From: Acidimicrobiia bacterium
GTDB taxonomy: Bacteria; Actinomycetota; Acidimicrobiia; Acidimicrobiales; Aldehydirespiratoraceae
DNA length: 34,349 bases
Reading direction: 5' to 3'
Assembly: GCA_030432715.1 (NCBI GenBank)
Contig: JAUIML010000008.1
Span: forward strand, 1-34,349
This document shows, piece by piece, positions 1 to 8,065 of this stretch. The translations under genes were made by a program, and so were the position numbers. Position 1 is the stretch's first letter. The number at the start of each line of letters is the position of its first letter. Below the pieces are notes generated by a model that worked only from the letters and a program-made list of their open reading frames with translations, had not been told where the DNA came from and did no database searches.

Positions 1-342
1 GACGACTTCGCGATGGACCCCGACATCTGGGAGGGCAAGGTGTGGCCGGTGCTGGCCCACCGCGTCCCGGCGTTCGAACGCGTGAAGCTCATCAGTCGAT
101 GGGTCGGGCACTACGCCTACAACACCCTCGACCAGAACGTGATCGTCGGGCCCCACCCCGAGGTCGACAACTTCGTGTTCATGAACGGCTTCTCGGGCCA
201 TGGCCTCCAGCAGTCGCCGGCCATGGGGCGAGGGGTCGCGGAGTACCTCACCTACGGCGAGTACCGGTCACTCGACCTGCGGCCGCTCGGCTACCACCGC
301 GTCGTCGCCGACGAGCCGTTCACCGAGACCGCCGTCATCTAG
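1..342 (+). CDS. FAD-dependent oxidoreductase (DAO family), C-terminal part
   Basis: The reading frame is open from the first base of the window to a TAG at 340-342, so the gene is cut at its 5' side and only 113 residues are visible. The stretch VDNFVFMNGFSGHGLQQSPAMGRGVAEYL matches the C-terminal FAD-binding signature of DAO-superfamily amine or amino-acid oxidases (sarcosine/dimethylglycine dehydrogenase and FOXRED1-like proteins), where the G-F-S-G-H-G segment contacts the flavin. The ATG at 13 is internal and not a real start. Substrate cannot be told from this fragment. The TPP enzyme follows after 10 nt, and the stop codon doubles as part of that gene's putative -10 element. Confidence 0.8.
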   Translation, partial: DDFAMDPDIWEGKVWPVLAHRVPAFERVKLISRWVGHYAYNTLDQNVIVGPHPEVDNFVFMNGFSGHGLQQSPAMGRGVAEYLTYGEYRSLDLRPLGYHRVVADEPFTETAVI

Positions 343-345
343 GGT
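340..345 (+). promoter_or_regulatory. Putative leaderless -10 element for the TPP enzyme
   Basis: TAGGGT lies 7 nt before the ATG at 353, with no Shine-Dalgarno sequence between. Its first three bases are the TAG stop of the upstream oxidoreductase. It fits the TAGNNT-N6/7-start arrangement repeated across the window. Confidence 0.5.
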
Positions 346-352
346 CCGCGAC

Positions 353-2011
353 ATGGCCGCGGATCCGACAACGCATCGCACCGGGGGCCGAGCCGTCGTG
401 GAGTCGCTCGTCGCCCACGGGGTGACGACGACGTTCGGGGTCCCGGGTGAGAGCTATCTGGCCGTGCTCGACGCCCTCCACGACACCGACATCCGGGTCG
501 TCACGTGTCGCCAGGAAGGCGGCGCCGCCTACATGGCCGAGGCCTGGGCGAAGCTGACCGGCGCCACCGGCGTGTGCCTCGTCACCCGCGGCCCCGGGGC
601 CACGAACGCGTCGATCGGTATCCACGCCGGCCACCAGGCGTCCACGCCGATGCTCCTGCTCGTCGGCCAGGTCGCCACCCACCAGCAGGGGCGAGAGGCC
701 TTCCAGGAGGTCGACTACGAGCTGATGTTCGCGGGGCTCGCCAAGTGGGCGACCGAGATCCGTACCGCCGACGACGTACCCGCCGCCATGGCCGAGGCGT
801 TCCACCGCGCCCGCTCCGGGCGGCCCGGCCCCGTCGTTGTCGCGCTGCCCGAGGACGTGCTCACCACCGCCACCGACGCGGCGCCGGTCGCGCCGCTCGC
901 CGTCGACGAGCAGCCCCCGACCCACGACGAGATCGACGCCGTCGTGGCCCGGCTCGATGCCGCCGAACGACTCGTGCTGTTGGTCGGGGGCGGCGCCTGG
1001 ACCGACACGGCCCGTCGTGCCCTCGCCGCCTTCGCCGAGCGCAACAACATCCCGGTGGTCTGCGCCTTCCGCTTCCACGATCTCATGGACAACCACAGCC
1101 CGGCCTACGTCGGCGAGGCGGGTGTCGCGATGCCACCAGCGGTCCGCGAAACACTGGCTTCGGCCGACTGTGTGGTTGCCGTCGGCGCGCGGTTCGGGGA
1201 GATGACCACTGCCGGCTGGGATCTCTGGCCCGTCCCCGACCCCGGCGTCACCATGGTCCACATCCATCCCAGCGGCGCCGAACTCGGCAAGGTCTACACC
1301 CCGACCCTCGGCATCGTCGCCCGTCCCGAACCGTTCCTGCGGGCCCTGGGTGACCGATCGCTGCGACCCCGATCGCGCAGCTGGTCCGACGACCGTCGCG
1401 CCGCCTTCCTCGCCTCGCTCGACTGTCCGCCCCAACCCGGCCCGCTCGACATGGGTCGGGTCATGGCCTGGCTACGGGACCACCTCCCCGACGACGCGGT
1501 GCTCACCAACGGGGCCGGCAACTTCACCGTCTGGCCGAACAAGTACTTCCTCTACGGCCACGAGGCGCGCCTGCTCGCCCCGCAGAGCGGCTCGATGGGC
1601 TACGGGCTCCCGGCCGCCGTTGCCGCGAAGATCGCCGACCCCGACCGCACGGTCGTGTGCTTCGCCGGCGATGGCGACGTCCAGATGAACCTCCAGGAGC
1701 TCGGCACCGGGATGCAGGAAAGCGCCCAGCCGATCGTGCTGGTGATCGACAACGGGATGTACGGCACGATCCGGATGCACCAGGAGCGCCACCATCCGGG
1801 CCGCGTGGTCGGAACCGACCTGGTGAACCCCGACTTCGTCACCCTCGCCGGCGCCTACGACCTCCACGCCGAGCGGGTCGAGCGGACCGACGACTTCCCG
1901 GCGGCGTTTGCACGGGCGATGGCGTCGCCCACCGGCGCGCTGCTGCATCTGGTCGTCGATCCAGGGCAACTCACCCCGACCCAGTCGATCGAGCAGGCCC
2001 GAGCGACATAG
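353..2011 (+). CDS. Thiamine-pyrophosphate-dependent acetolactate-synthase-like enzyme
   Basis: The product is 552 aa and has the three TPP-enzyme domains in order: an N-terminal PYR domain with the catalytic Glu in CRQEGGAAYMAEAWA, a central Rossmann-like domain around residues 190-330, and a C-terminal PP domain with the GDG...DN cofactor motif (GDGDVQMNLQELG through VIDNGMYG). It resembles the large subunit of acetolactate synthase and related 2-keto-acid TPP enzymes. No small regulatory subunit gene is nearby, so anabolic AHAS is not assured; glyoxylate carboligase or a keto-acid decarboxylase are alternatives. The ORF track starts it at 200, but that would overlap the upstream gene by 143 nt; the ATG at 353 follows the upstream stop and a -10-like TAGGGT. 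Confidence 0.85.
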   Translation: MAADPTTHRTGGRAVVESLVAHGVTTTFGVPGESYLAVLDALHDTDIRVVTCRQEGGAAYMAEAWAKLTGATGVCLVTRGPGATNASIGIHAGHQASTPMLLLVGQVATHQQGREAFQEVDYELMFAGLAKWATEIRTADDVPAAMAEAFHRARSGRPGPVVVALPEDVLTTATDAAPVAPLAVDEQPPTHDEIDAVVARLDAAERLVLLVGGGAWTDTARRALAAFAERNNIPVVCAFRFHDLMDNHSPAYVGEAGVAMPPAVRETLASADCVVAVGARFGEMTTAGWDLWPVPDPGVTMVHIHPSGAELGKVYTPTLGIVARPEPFLRALGDRSLRPRSRSWSDDRRAAFLASLDCPPQPGPLDMGRVMAWLRDHLPDDAVLTNGAGNFTVWPNKYFLYGHEARLLAPQSGSMGYGLPAAVAAKIADPDRTVVCFAGDGDVQMNLQELGTGMQESAQPIVLVIDNGMYGTIRMHQERHHPGRVVGTDLVNPDFVTLAGAYDLHAERVERTDDFPAAFARAMASPTGALLHLVVDPGQLTPTQSIEQARAT

Positions 2012-2021
2012 TCGACGGGAA

Positions 2022-2048
2022 GGCGAAGCCCTCTTGTCAGGCTTCGCC
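2022..2048. terminator. Bidirectional hairpin between convergent TPP-enzyme gene and livF
   Basis: GGCGAAGCC and GGCTTCGCC form a perfect 9-bp stem around a 9-nt loop. The right arm is the last coding triplets of livF, and the loop holds its TGA stop. It sits where two transcription units converge. Confidence 0.6.
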
Positions 2049-2768
2049 GAGGTAGCTGGCCCGCAGGTCGGGGTTGGCCAGGAGGGCGTCGGCGGTGTCG
2101 TCGAGCACGACCCGGCCGGTCTGGAGCACCCAGCCCCGATCGGCGATGGAGAGCGCCATGTTGGCGTTCTGTTCCACCATGAAGATGGCGACGCCCGCTT
2201 GGTGGATCTGCTGGATCAGCTCGAAGTTCGTCTGCACCAACGCGGGCGCGAGGCCCATCGAGGGTTCGTCCATGAGCAGCACACGCGGTCGCGCCATCAG
2301 GGCACGACCCATCGCCACCATCTGCTGCTCACCGCCCGAGAGTGTGCCCGACTTCTGGCCGAGCCGTTCCTTGACCCGGGGGAACATGTCGTAGATCCGC
2401 TCGAGATCGGCCTCGATGCCGTCGCGATCGTTGCGGAGGTAGGCGCCCAGCTCGAGGTTCTCCTTGACCGTCAGCCGCTTGAAGAGCCGTCGGTTCTCGG
2501 GGACCATCGTGACTCCCCGCTCGACGCGGTACGACGTGGGCTTGTCGTTGACCACTTCGCCGTCGAGCACGACCTCGCCCGTCGTCGGAGTGACCATGCC
2601 GAGCAGGGTCTTGAGGGTCGTCGACTTGCCCGACGCGTTGCCGCCGAGAAGGCAGACGAGCTCGCCCGGATAGATGGCGAGATCGACGTCCTTGAGGATG
2701 TGCACCGCGCCGTAGTGGGTGTTGATCCCCCGGAATTCGAGGAGCGGTGTCGCACCGTTGTCCGTCAC
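2037..2768 (-). CDS. livF: Branched-chain amino-acid/amide ABC transporter ATP-binding protein LivF
   Basis: This 243-aa protein is one of the two cytoplasmic ATPases of a LivHMGF-type importer, which hydrolyses ATP to drive uptake of branched-chain amino acids or amides. Visible motifs are Walker A GGNASGKSTT, the ABC signature LSGGEQQMVAMGRAL, Walker B VLLMDEP and the switch His region replaced by FMVEQNAN, as usual for LivF. I start it at the GTG at 2768 because this overlaps the livG stop as GTGA; the longer ORF in the track runs through livG. It is the last gene of the operon and ends in a hairpin. The exact solute cannot be read from the ATPase. Confidence 0.93.
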   Translation of the reverse strand: MTDNGATPLLEFRGINTHYGAVHILKDVDLAIYPGELVCLLGGNASGKSTTLKTLLGMVTPTTGEVVLDGEVVNDKPTSYRVERGVTMVPENRRLFKRLTVKENLELGAYLRNDRDGIEADLERIYDMFPRVKERLGQKSGTLSGGEQQMVAMGRALMARPRVLLMDEPSMGLAPALVQTNFELIQQIHQAGVAIFMVEQNANMALSIADRGWVLQTGRVVLDDTADALLANPDLRASYLGEA

Positions 2769-3559
2769 GAGGCCCCCTCCACCGGTCGACCGAGATAGGC
2801 CTCGATCACTTCGGGGTCGGTCGAGACCTCCTCGAAGGAGCCCTGCGCGATTGTCTCGCCGTGGTCGAGCACGACCACGCGGTCGGAGACGTCGCGCACA
2901 ACGTTCATGTCGTGTTCGATCATGACGATCGTGAACCCCCACTCGCTGCGGAGCTTGCCGATGAGCCCGGTGAGTTCCTCGGACTCCTTCGGGTTCATGC
3001 CGGCCACGGGCTCGTCGAGGAGGATGATGGTCGGCTTCGTGGCCATCGCCCGAGCGATCTCGAGCCGGCGCCGGTTCGCGTAGGAGAGCACCGAAGCCGG
3101 CTGATGGAGTCGGTATCCGATGAGACGCGTTCCGAAGAAGCCGAGCACCTTCTCGGCGTGCGCACGGATCTCCTCTTCTTCACGACGGAAGCCCGGCGTG
3201 TTGAAGAGGGCACCGAAGACGCCCTGCTTGGTGCGGCAGTGCTGGGCGACCATCACGTTCTCGAGGATCGTCATGTTGGCGAAGAGCCGGACGTTCTGAA
3301 ATGTCCGGGCGATGCCACGGGCGGTCACCTGGTTCGGGTCGAAGCCGAGCAGCGACTCGCCCCGGAACACGATGTCGCCGGCGGTGGGAGCCACCATGCC
3401 CGAGATCATGTTGAAGAACGTCGTCTTGCCGGCCCCGTTCGGCCCGATCACCGAGACGATCTCGCCCTCGTCGACGTGGAAGTCGAGGTTCTTCAGGGCG
3501 TCGAGCCCACCGAAGGTGACGCTCAGCGAGTCGATGGTGAGGAGTCGTTCGCCGCTCAT
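2765..3559 (-). CDS. livG: Branched-chain amino-acid/amide ABC transporter ATP-binding protein LivG
   Basis: This 264-aa ABC ATPase pairs with LivF under the LivHM permease. It has Walker A GPNGAGKTT, the long LivG-type helical insert, Walker B IILLDEP followed by VAGMNPKE, and switch His in MIEHDMNVV. The signature is LSYANRRRLEIARA where LivG proteins usually carry a Gly-Gln pair (Y-G-x-Q-R-R), a mild deviation. The ATG at 3559 overlaps the livM stop by 4 nt (ATGA), and its own stop overlaps the livF start, so translation is probably coupled throughout. Confidence 0.93.
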   Translation of the reverse strand: MSGERLLTIDSLSVTFGGLDALKNLDFHVDEGEIVSVIGPNGAGKTTFFNMISGMVAPTAGDIVFRGESLLGFDPNQVTARGIARTFQNVRLFANMTILENVMVAQHCRTKQGVFGALFNTPGFRREEEEIRAHAEKVLGFFGTRLIGYRLHQPASVLSYANRRRLEIARAMATKPTIILLDEPVAGMNPKESEELTGLIGKLRSEWGFTIVMIEHDMNVVRDVSDRVVVLDHGETIAQGSFEEVSTDPEVIEAYLGRPVEGAS

Positions 3560-5376
3560 GCCGTCGCCCCTCCGGTCGTGTTGCCCTCTTCGTCGGCATC
3601 GACCTGCCCTCGGAGCCAGGCGTCCTGGAGGAACTCCTCCTGGTGCAGTTCACGGCTGCGGCGCACGTTGGGGATCAGTCCCTCGGGCCGCTTGAGCATC
3701 ATCCACACGAGCAGGGCGCCGTAGATCAGCAGCTTGAACTCGGAGAACTCGGCCAGAAGGCCGGGCTGATTGGGCCCGCCGAGCACGCCGATCAGCACCA
3801 CCGCACCCGCGATCACCCCGGCGATGCGGCCCATGCCGCCGACGATCACGACCACGAGGATCACGATCGACACCAGGATCTTGAAGCTCGACTCGAACAC
3901 GCTGCCCACCTTCGCCGCGAAGATCGCACCGGAGAACGAGGCCAGGATGGCGCCCACCACGAACGCCATCAGCTTGACGTTGACGGTGTTGATGCCCATC
4001 GCCTCGGCGACCGATTCGTCCTCCCGGACGGCCATCCAGGCCCGGCCCAACCGGGAGCGTTCGAGCCGCCAGCTCACGTAGATGGCGACGGCACAGAAGA
4101 AGGCCACCAGGTAGAAGACCGCCTGGGGATCGATGCCACGCACTTCCGCGACACCGAAGATCCCGGCCCCCGGGATGCCGGTGATGCCCTGGGCCCCGCC
4201 GGTCAGGCCGCTGGCCCAGTCGGACCGAACCGTGAGACGGATGATCTCACCGAAGCCGAGCGTCACGATGGCCAGATAGTCGCCCCGCATCCGGATCACC
4301 GGCGCACCGATGAACAGACCGGCCAGCGTCGCCATGCCGATCACGACGACCAGGGCGACGAGCCACGGCAACTCGGGCGAGAGTCCCGGCGACTGTGGTG
4401 AGGTCAGGATCGCGGTGGTGTAGCCGCCGACGGCGAAGAAGGCCACGTAGCCGAGGTCGAGGATGCCGGCCAGACCGACGACGATGTTCAGCCCCAGCGC
4501 GAGCAACAGGAACAGCCCGACGTTGGCCAACAGCTCGTTGGTGAGCTTGCCGAGGAACATCGGCAACACGACGACGGCCACACCGGCGAGCACCAGCAGC
4601 GCGGCATTGGCCCTCGTGCGCTCGACCGTCGGCATGGCGTCGTAACGCTGGCGCACGGCCTTCGCCCGGCTGCGTCCGAAGACCACGTACCCCGCGGCGA
4701 CAACGGCGACGGCGATCGCACCCTTGGGTGTGAGTCCGCCCCGGGCCTCGAACAGCCACTCGAACAGCCACTCGAGGCGGAAGCCCTCGGAGATGTCGTC
4801 GAGGGCCGACTCGAGCGCCGACACCAGGAAGACGGCGAGGAGCGCGGTGAGCACGGCCCGCGTCGCCGTGCGAGGCAGTAGGTGGAGCAGGCCGCCGAGG
4901 AGCCCGAGTCCGGTGGAGATGCCCAGCCAGACGAGCATGCCGTAGCCGACCGTCTCGTTGAACGTGAGCAACCCGAGCAGGTTGTCGCCCCAGTTGACGA
5001 GGGGGTCCGAGAGGTCACGGGTGTCGAGACCCCAGATCAGCAGTGCCAGCCCGGCGCCGCCGACGAGGCCGACGATCGCGCCGGCGACCAGTTCGTGGGC
5101 GCCGCGGGCATGGCTGGCCATCCCCTCCAGTACCTTCTCGGCGCTGACGGTGTAGCCCAGCAGCGCGGGGAGCCACAGCAGCGACAGGTAGCCCATGCTG
5201 ATGTAGGGCTCGACCACGATGCGGCTGTCGAGCTTGACCGGCATGCCGATGAGGGAGACGAAGACCAGCACGAGGGCGAGGAGCCCTCCGTAGCGCAACA
5301 GCTTGCGCCAGTTCTGGTCGAGGCCGCCGCGGGCCGGGATCACCTCGTGGGTTCCGGACTCGAGATGGGCGGTCAT
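3556..5376 (-). CDS. livM: Branched-chain amino-acid ABC transporter permease LivM with long N-terminal membrane extension
   Basis: This 606-aa membrane protein is about twice the usual LivM length. From about residue 255 to 575 it is a standard LivM permease, recognisable by GLNIVVGLAGILDLGYVAFFAVGGYT, RMRGDYLAIVTLGFGEIIRL and the ATPase-contacting loop AVREDESVAEAMGIN. The first ~250 residues add several hydrophobic segments (for example GGLLALVLVFVSLIG, LVAGAIVGLVGGAGLALLIWGL, MLVWLGISTGLGLLGGLL, AVLTALLAVFLVSAL) and a short internal repeat LEWLFEWLFEA. The extension has no function I recognise. A charged tail (HQEEFLQDAWLRGQVDADEE) ends the protein. Start ATG at 5376 overlaps the livH stop by 4 nt. 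Confidence 0.92.
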   Translation of the reverse strand: MTAHLESGTHEVIPARGGLDQNWRKLLRYGGLLALVLVFVSLIGMPVKLDSRIVVEPYISMGYLSLLWLPALLGYTVSAEKVLEGMASHARGAHELVAGAIVGLVGGAGLALLIWGLDTRDLSDPLVNWGDNLLGLLTFNETVGYGMLVWLGISTGLGLLGGLLHLLPRTATRAVLTALLAVFLVSALESALDDISEGFRLEWLFEWLFEARGGLTPKGAIAVAVVAAGYVVFGRSRAKAVRQRYDAMPTVERTRANAALLVLAGVAVVVLPMFLGKLTNELLANVGLFLLLALGLNIVVGLAGILDLGYVAFFAVGGYTTAILTSPQSPGLSPELPWLVALVVVIGMATLAGLFIGAPVIRMRGDYLAIVTLGFGEIIRLTVRSDWASGLTGGAQGITGIPGAGIFGVAEVRGIDPQAVFYLVAFFCAVAIYVSWRLERSRLGRAWMAVREDESVAEAMGINTVNVKLMAFVVGAILASFSGAIFAAKVGSVFESSFKILVSIVILVVVIVGGMGRIAGVIAGAVVLIGVLGGPNQPGLLAEFSEFKLLIYGALLVWMMLKRPEGLIPNVRRSRELHQEEFLQDAWLRGQVDADEEGNTTGGATA

Positions 5377-6491
5377 GCGCGATCCTCCGACGAGAGCCGC
5401 TCACCGAAGAGACCGGTGGGCTTGACGAGCAGGACGAAGATCAGCACGAGGAACGCCACCGCGTCCTTCAACTGCGTGTGGCCCGTGACGCCGAGAGGCT
5501 CGAGCACCATCTGCGGGGCCAACGATTCGGAACTGCCGAGCGTGAGCCCGCCCGCCATTGCCCCACCCAGGTTGCCGATACCGCCGACCACGGCCGCACT
5601 GAATGCCTTGATCCCCGGCAGGAAGCCCGTGAACTCGGTAACGGAACCGAAGAGAATGCCCCACAGGATTCCGGCCACACCGGCCATGGCGCCGCCGACC
5701 GCGAACGTCGTCACGATGGTGCGGTCGACGTCGATGCCCATCAGCGAGGCGATCTCCTTGTCCTCGGCGACCGCCCGCATGGCCTTGCCGGTCTTCGTCC
5801 GCTCGACCAGGTACCAGAGTCCGGCCATCGAGACGGCGGCGACCACGAGCACGACGATCTTCTTGCCTTCGATGCCCAGCCACGGGATGTCGTCACGGAG
5901 CCAGTCGGGAAGCTGGGGGTAGCTCTTGGCGCCCGGGCCGAGCAGCAGGGCCGAGGTGTACTGGATGAAGAACGAGACGCCGATGGAGGTGATCAGCGGT
6001 ATCAGCCGGGGAGAACCGCGGAGGGGGCGGTAGGCCACCCGCTCCATCAACACCGCGGTCATCGTCGAGCAGAGCACGGAGACGATGATGGCGATCAGGA
6101 TGGCGAGGACGAAGTTGCTCTCCCAGAGCCCGCCGTCGGCGAGCTTGTTGGAGGTGATCATCCCCGTCATGGCCCCGACCATGAACACCTCGCCGTGTGC
6201 GAAGTTGATGAAGCCGAGCACGCCGTAGACCATCGAGTAGCCCAGGGCGATCAGCCCGTACATGGCACCCTGCGACAGACCCGAGACCACGAGGTCCTTG
6301 ATCGACTCCCACGACAGACGGGAGGCGTCGTCGTTGACCGCACGGGCGAAGAAGTTGTCGGGGTCGATCTGCTGACCGATGAAGGCCAGCAGCCCGACGG
6401 TCACGAGCGCGGTCAGGGAAAACCGAAGGAATGTGAGGAACCAGTCGACACGCGTCCGTGGCGCGTGTCTGACTCGCATCGCAGTGGTCAA
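5373..6491 (-). CDS. livH: Branched-chain amino-acid ABC transporter permease LivH
   Basis: Integral membrane permease of the LivH type with the diagnostic segments LSQGAMYGLIALGYSMVYGVLGFINFAHGEVFMVGA and AVAEDKEIASLMGIDVDRTI (ATPase-contacting loop), then AFSAAVVGGIGNLGGAMAGG. It pairs with LivM to form the channel. The start is uncertain: TTG at 6491 is preceded by GGGGGG at SD distance and gives 372 aa; ATG at 6479 gives 368 aa; the ATG at 6566 in the track falls inside the terminator stem and is rejected. It is the first gene after the livK-livH hairpin, so its expression probably depends on readthrough. Confidence 0.9.
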   Translation of the reverse strand: MTTAMRVRHAPRTRVDWFLTFLRFSLTALVTVGLLAFIGQQIDPDNFFARAVNDDASRLSWESIKDLVVSGLSQGAMYGLIALGYSMVYGVLGFINFAHGEVFMVGAMTGMITSNKLADGGLWESNFVLAILIAIIVSVLCSTMTAVLMERVAYRPLRGSPRLIPLITSIGVSFFIQYTSALLLGPGAKSYPQLPDWLRDDIPWLGIEGKKIVVLVVAAVSMAGLWYLVERTKTGKAMRAVAEDKEIASLMGIDVDRTIVTTFAVGGAMAGVAGILWGILFGSVTEFTGFLPGIKAFSAAVVGGIGNLGGAMAGGLTLGSSESLAPQMVLEPLGVTGHTQLKDAVAFLVLIFVLLVKPTGLFGERLSSEDRA

Positions 6492-6565
6492 CGATCCCCC
6501 CTGGTCTCCAGAAAGGCCAGAGGCTAACCCATTCCCACCGGTGATGGCACAGGTGGAAAACCGCA

Positions 6566-6599
6566 AAGGGCCCCGCCTCCTCGCGGAGGCGGGGCCCTT
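6566..6599 (-). terminator. Intra-operon hairpin between livK and livH
   Basis: AAGGGCCCCGCCTCC and its exact complement make a perfect 15-bp GC-rich stem with a 4-nt loop, starting 14 nt after the livK stop. The downstream tract has only a modest T run. As livH follows on the same strand, it probably acts as a partial terminator and 3' stabiliser that raises livK mRNA above the permease genes. Confidence 0.8.
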
Positions 6600-6613
6600 C
6601 TCGGATCAGATGA

Positions 6614-7915
6614 CTACGCCGGGGCGTACTCGAAGACCACGTTGGCCTTGGAGGCCTCGATGTCGGTCGAGTCGAGATGCTCGACGATGGTGATCTTCTG
6701 TGAACCGCAGTCGCCGAAGGCGTCGCAGTTGATGGTGCCGATGAGGCCGGAGTAGCCCGAGATGCCGTTCAGGTACTCGCGGATGCCGGCCTTGTCGATG
6801 ACGAGGTTGCCGTCGCCGTCGACCTCGCTGGCCGCGTCGATCGCGTCGAGCAGCATCGCGGTGGCGTCGTAGCTGTGACCCCAGAACGCGGCGGAGGGCG
6901 GCTCGCCGACCTTCTCCTCGTAGGCCGCGAGCACCTCGGCAGCGGACTTGCCGGTGGACTCGTTGACGTTCTCACCGAAGCGGGTGTCGGGGCCCGAGAA
7001 GTACATGCCCTCGGACTGCGGCAGCTCCAGGAAGCCGTCGACCAGGAGGCCGTCGGCGGCGAGCAGCTGCGTCTCCTCGAGGCCGCTCACGCCCGACGCC
7101 TGATCGGCGATGAAGTCACCGGCCGGCTGGAAGATCGGGAAGAACAGGGCCTGGGGGCTCGCCGCGGCGACCTCGGTGAGGACGGGCACCATGTCGGTGT
7201 CTTCCTTGTTCACACCGGTGAAACCGACCATCTCGCCACCGAGCTCCTCGTAGGCATCCGAGAACGCCTGAGCGAGACCCTGGGTGTAGGGGTCGCCGTC
7301 GTGGATGGCGGCCGCGGTGGTGAGACCCAGGTCGTTGTACACGAAGTCGGCCATGGCCGCGCCCTGGAAGAGGTCGTTGTGCGCCGTGCGGTAGTAGCCG
7401 GGGGCGTAGCTGATGGCGGCGTTGCCCTGGAGATCCGACGTGAGGTCGGGCGAGGTGTTGGATCCGGAGATCATCACCAGGCCGTTCTCACCGATCAACG
7501 GTGCTGCGGCCGCGGCCGCGCCCGAGCACGAGGTGCCGATGACACCGGCGACCTGCTCGTCGGCGACGATCTGCTGCGCGGCCGCCTGGCCACCCTCGGC
7601 CGAGCAGAGGTCGTCGAGACCCTCGCCCGAGGTGACGTCGAAGCCCTTGATCTGGCCGTAGTCGGCCACGGCGAGCTCGATCGCCGCCTGGTTCGGAATG
7701 CCGAGGAACGACACGTCGCCGGTGATGGCGTTGAGTGAACGGATCTGCACTTCGGTGCCGGCCTCGACCACGATCGTGCCGAGTTCGGTGTCTCCGCCGC
7801 CGTCGCCGCCGCCGTCGCCTGCGTCGCCGTCGTCGTCATCGCCGCATGCGGCGGCGACGAGCGAGAACGAGAGCAGCACGGCAAGCAGCATGAGGAGCTT
7901 GCGTGAAAGCTTCAT
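6614..7915 (-). CDS. Branched-chain amino-acid-type ABC substrate-binding lipoprotein (LivK-like)
   Basis: This 433-aa secreted binding protein delivers substrate to the LivHM permease. The N terminus MKLSRKLLMLLAVLLSFSLVAAAC is a lipoprotein signal with lipobox AAAC, followed by an acidic, Gly-rich linker. The rest is a type I periplasmic binding fold (Peripl_BP_6): NAITGDVSFLGIPNQAAIELAV, CSGAAAAAAPLIGENGLVMISGSNTSPDL and AFWGHSYDATAMLLDAID are characteristic. I chose the ATG at 7915 because GGAGGGG lies upstream and the signal peptide begins there; the track start at 8056 is too early. Ligand (branched-chain amino acid, amide or urea) cannot be fixed from sequence. Confidence 0.92.
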   Translation of the reverse strand: MKLSRKLLMLLAVLLSFSLVAAACGDDDDGDAGDGGGDGGGDTELGTIVVEAGTEVQIRSLNAITGDVSFLGIPNQAAIELAVADYGQIKGFDVTSGEGLDDLCSAEGGQAAAQQIVADEQVAGVIGTSCSGAAAAAAPLIGENGLVMISGSNTSPDLTSDLQGNAAISYAPGYYRTAHNDLFQGAAMADFVYNDLGLTTAAAIHDGDPYTQGLAQAFSDAYEELGGEMVGFTGVNKEDTDMVPVLTEVAAASPQALFFPIFQPAGDFIADQASGVSGLEETQLLAADGLLVDGFLELPQSEGMYFSGPDTRFGENVNESTGKSAAEVLAAYEEKVGEPPSAAFWGHSYDATAMLLDAIDAASEVDGDGNLVIDKAGIREYLNGISGYSGLIGTINCDAFGDCGSQKITIVEHLDSTDIEASKANVVFEYAPA

Positions 7916-7983
7916 TGGGTGATTCCCCTCCATTGGGATCGTGCGCGGAAGAGCGGCTCCACGCAGCCGGATTACTTCGGGGA

Positions 7984-7989
7984 AGTGTA
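7984..7989 (-). promoter_or_regulatory. Putative -10 element of the livK operon
   Basis: TACACT on the minus strand lies 68 nt upstream of the livK ATG, in the 150-nt gap between hemQ and livK. The same hexamer precedes clpC. No convincing -35 is visible. The remainder of the gap shows nothing else I can name. Confidence 0.35.
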
Positions 7990-8065
7990 GGTCGGGTGGC
8001 GCCGGAAAGGGGCCGACCCGTCCTCTGACAGTCACGTTCCGTGGCCATTCGGCCACACGTGCCTC

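Noticed and set aside
200-352. Track start at 200 for the TPP enzyme
   Set aside because: It would overlap the upstream oxidoreductase by 143 nt with a non-conserved tail; the ATG at 353 fits the family N terminus.
335-1435. 366-aa minus-strand ORF
   Set aside because: Antisense shadow of the TPP enzyme, with no domain and biased G/R/H content.
7916-8065. A riboswitch upstream of livK
   Set aside because: The leader is short and I could not match any known aptamer core; only an SD and a possible -10 are visible.
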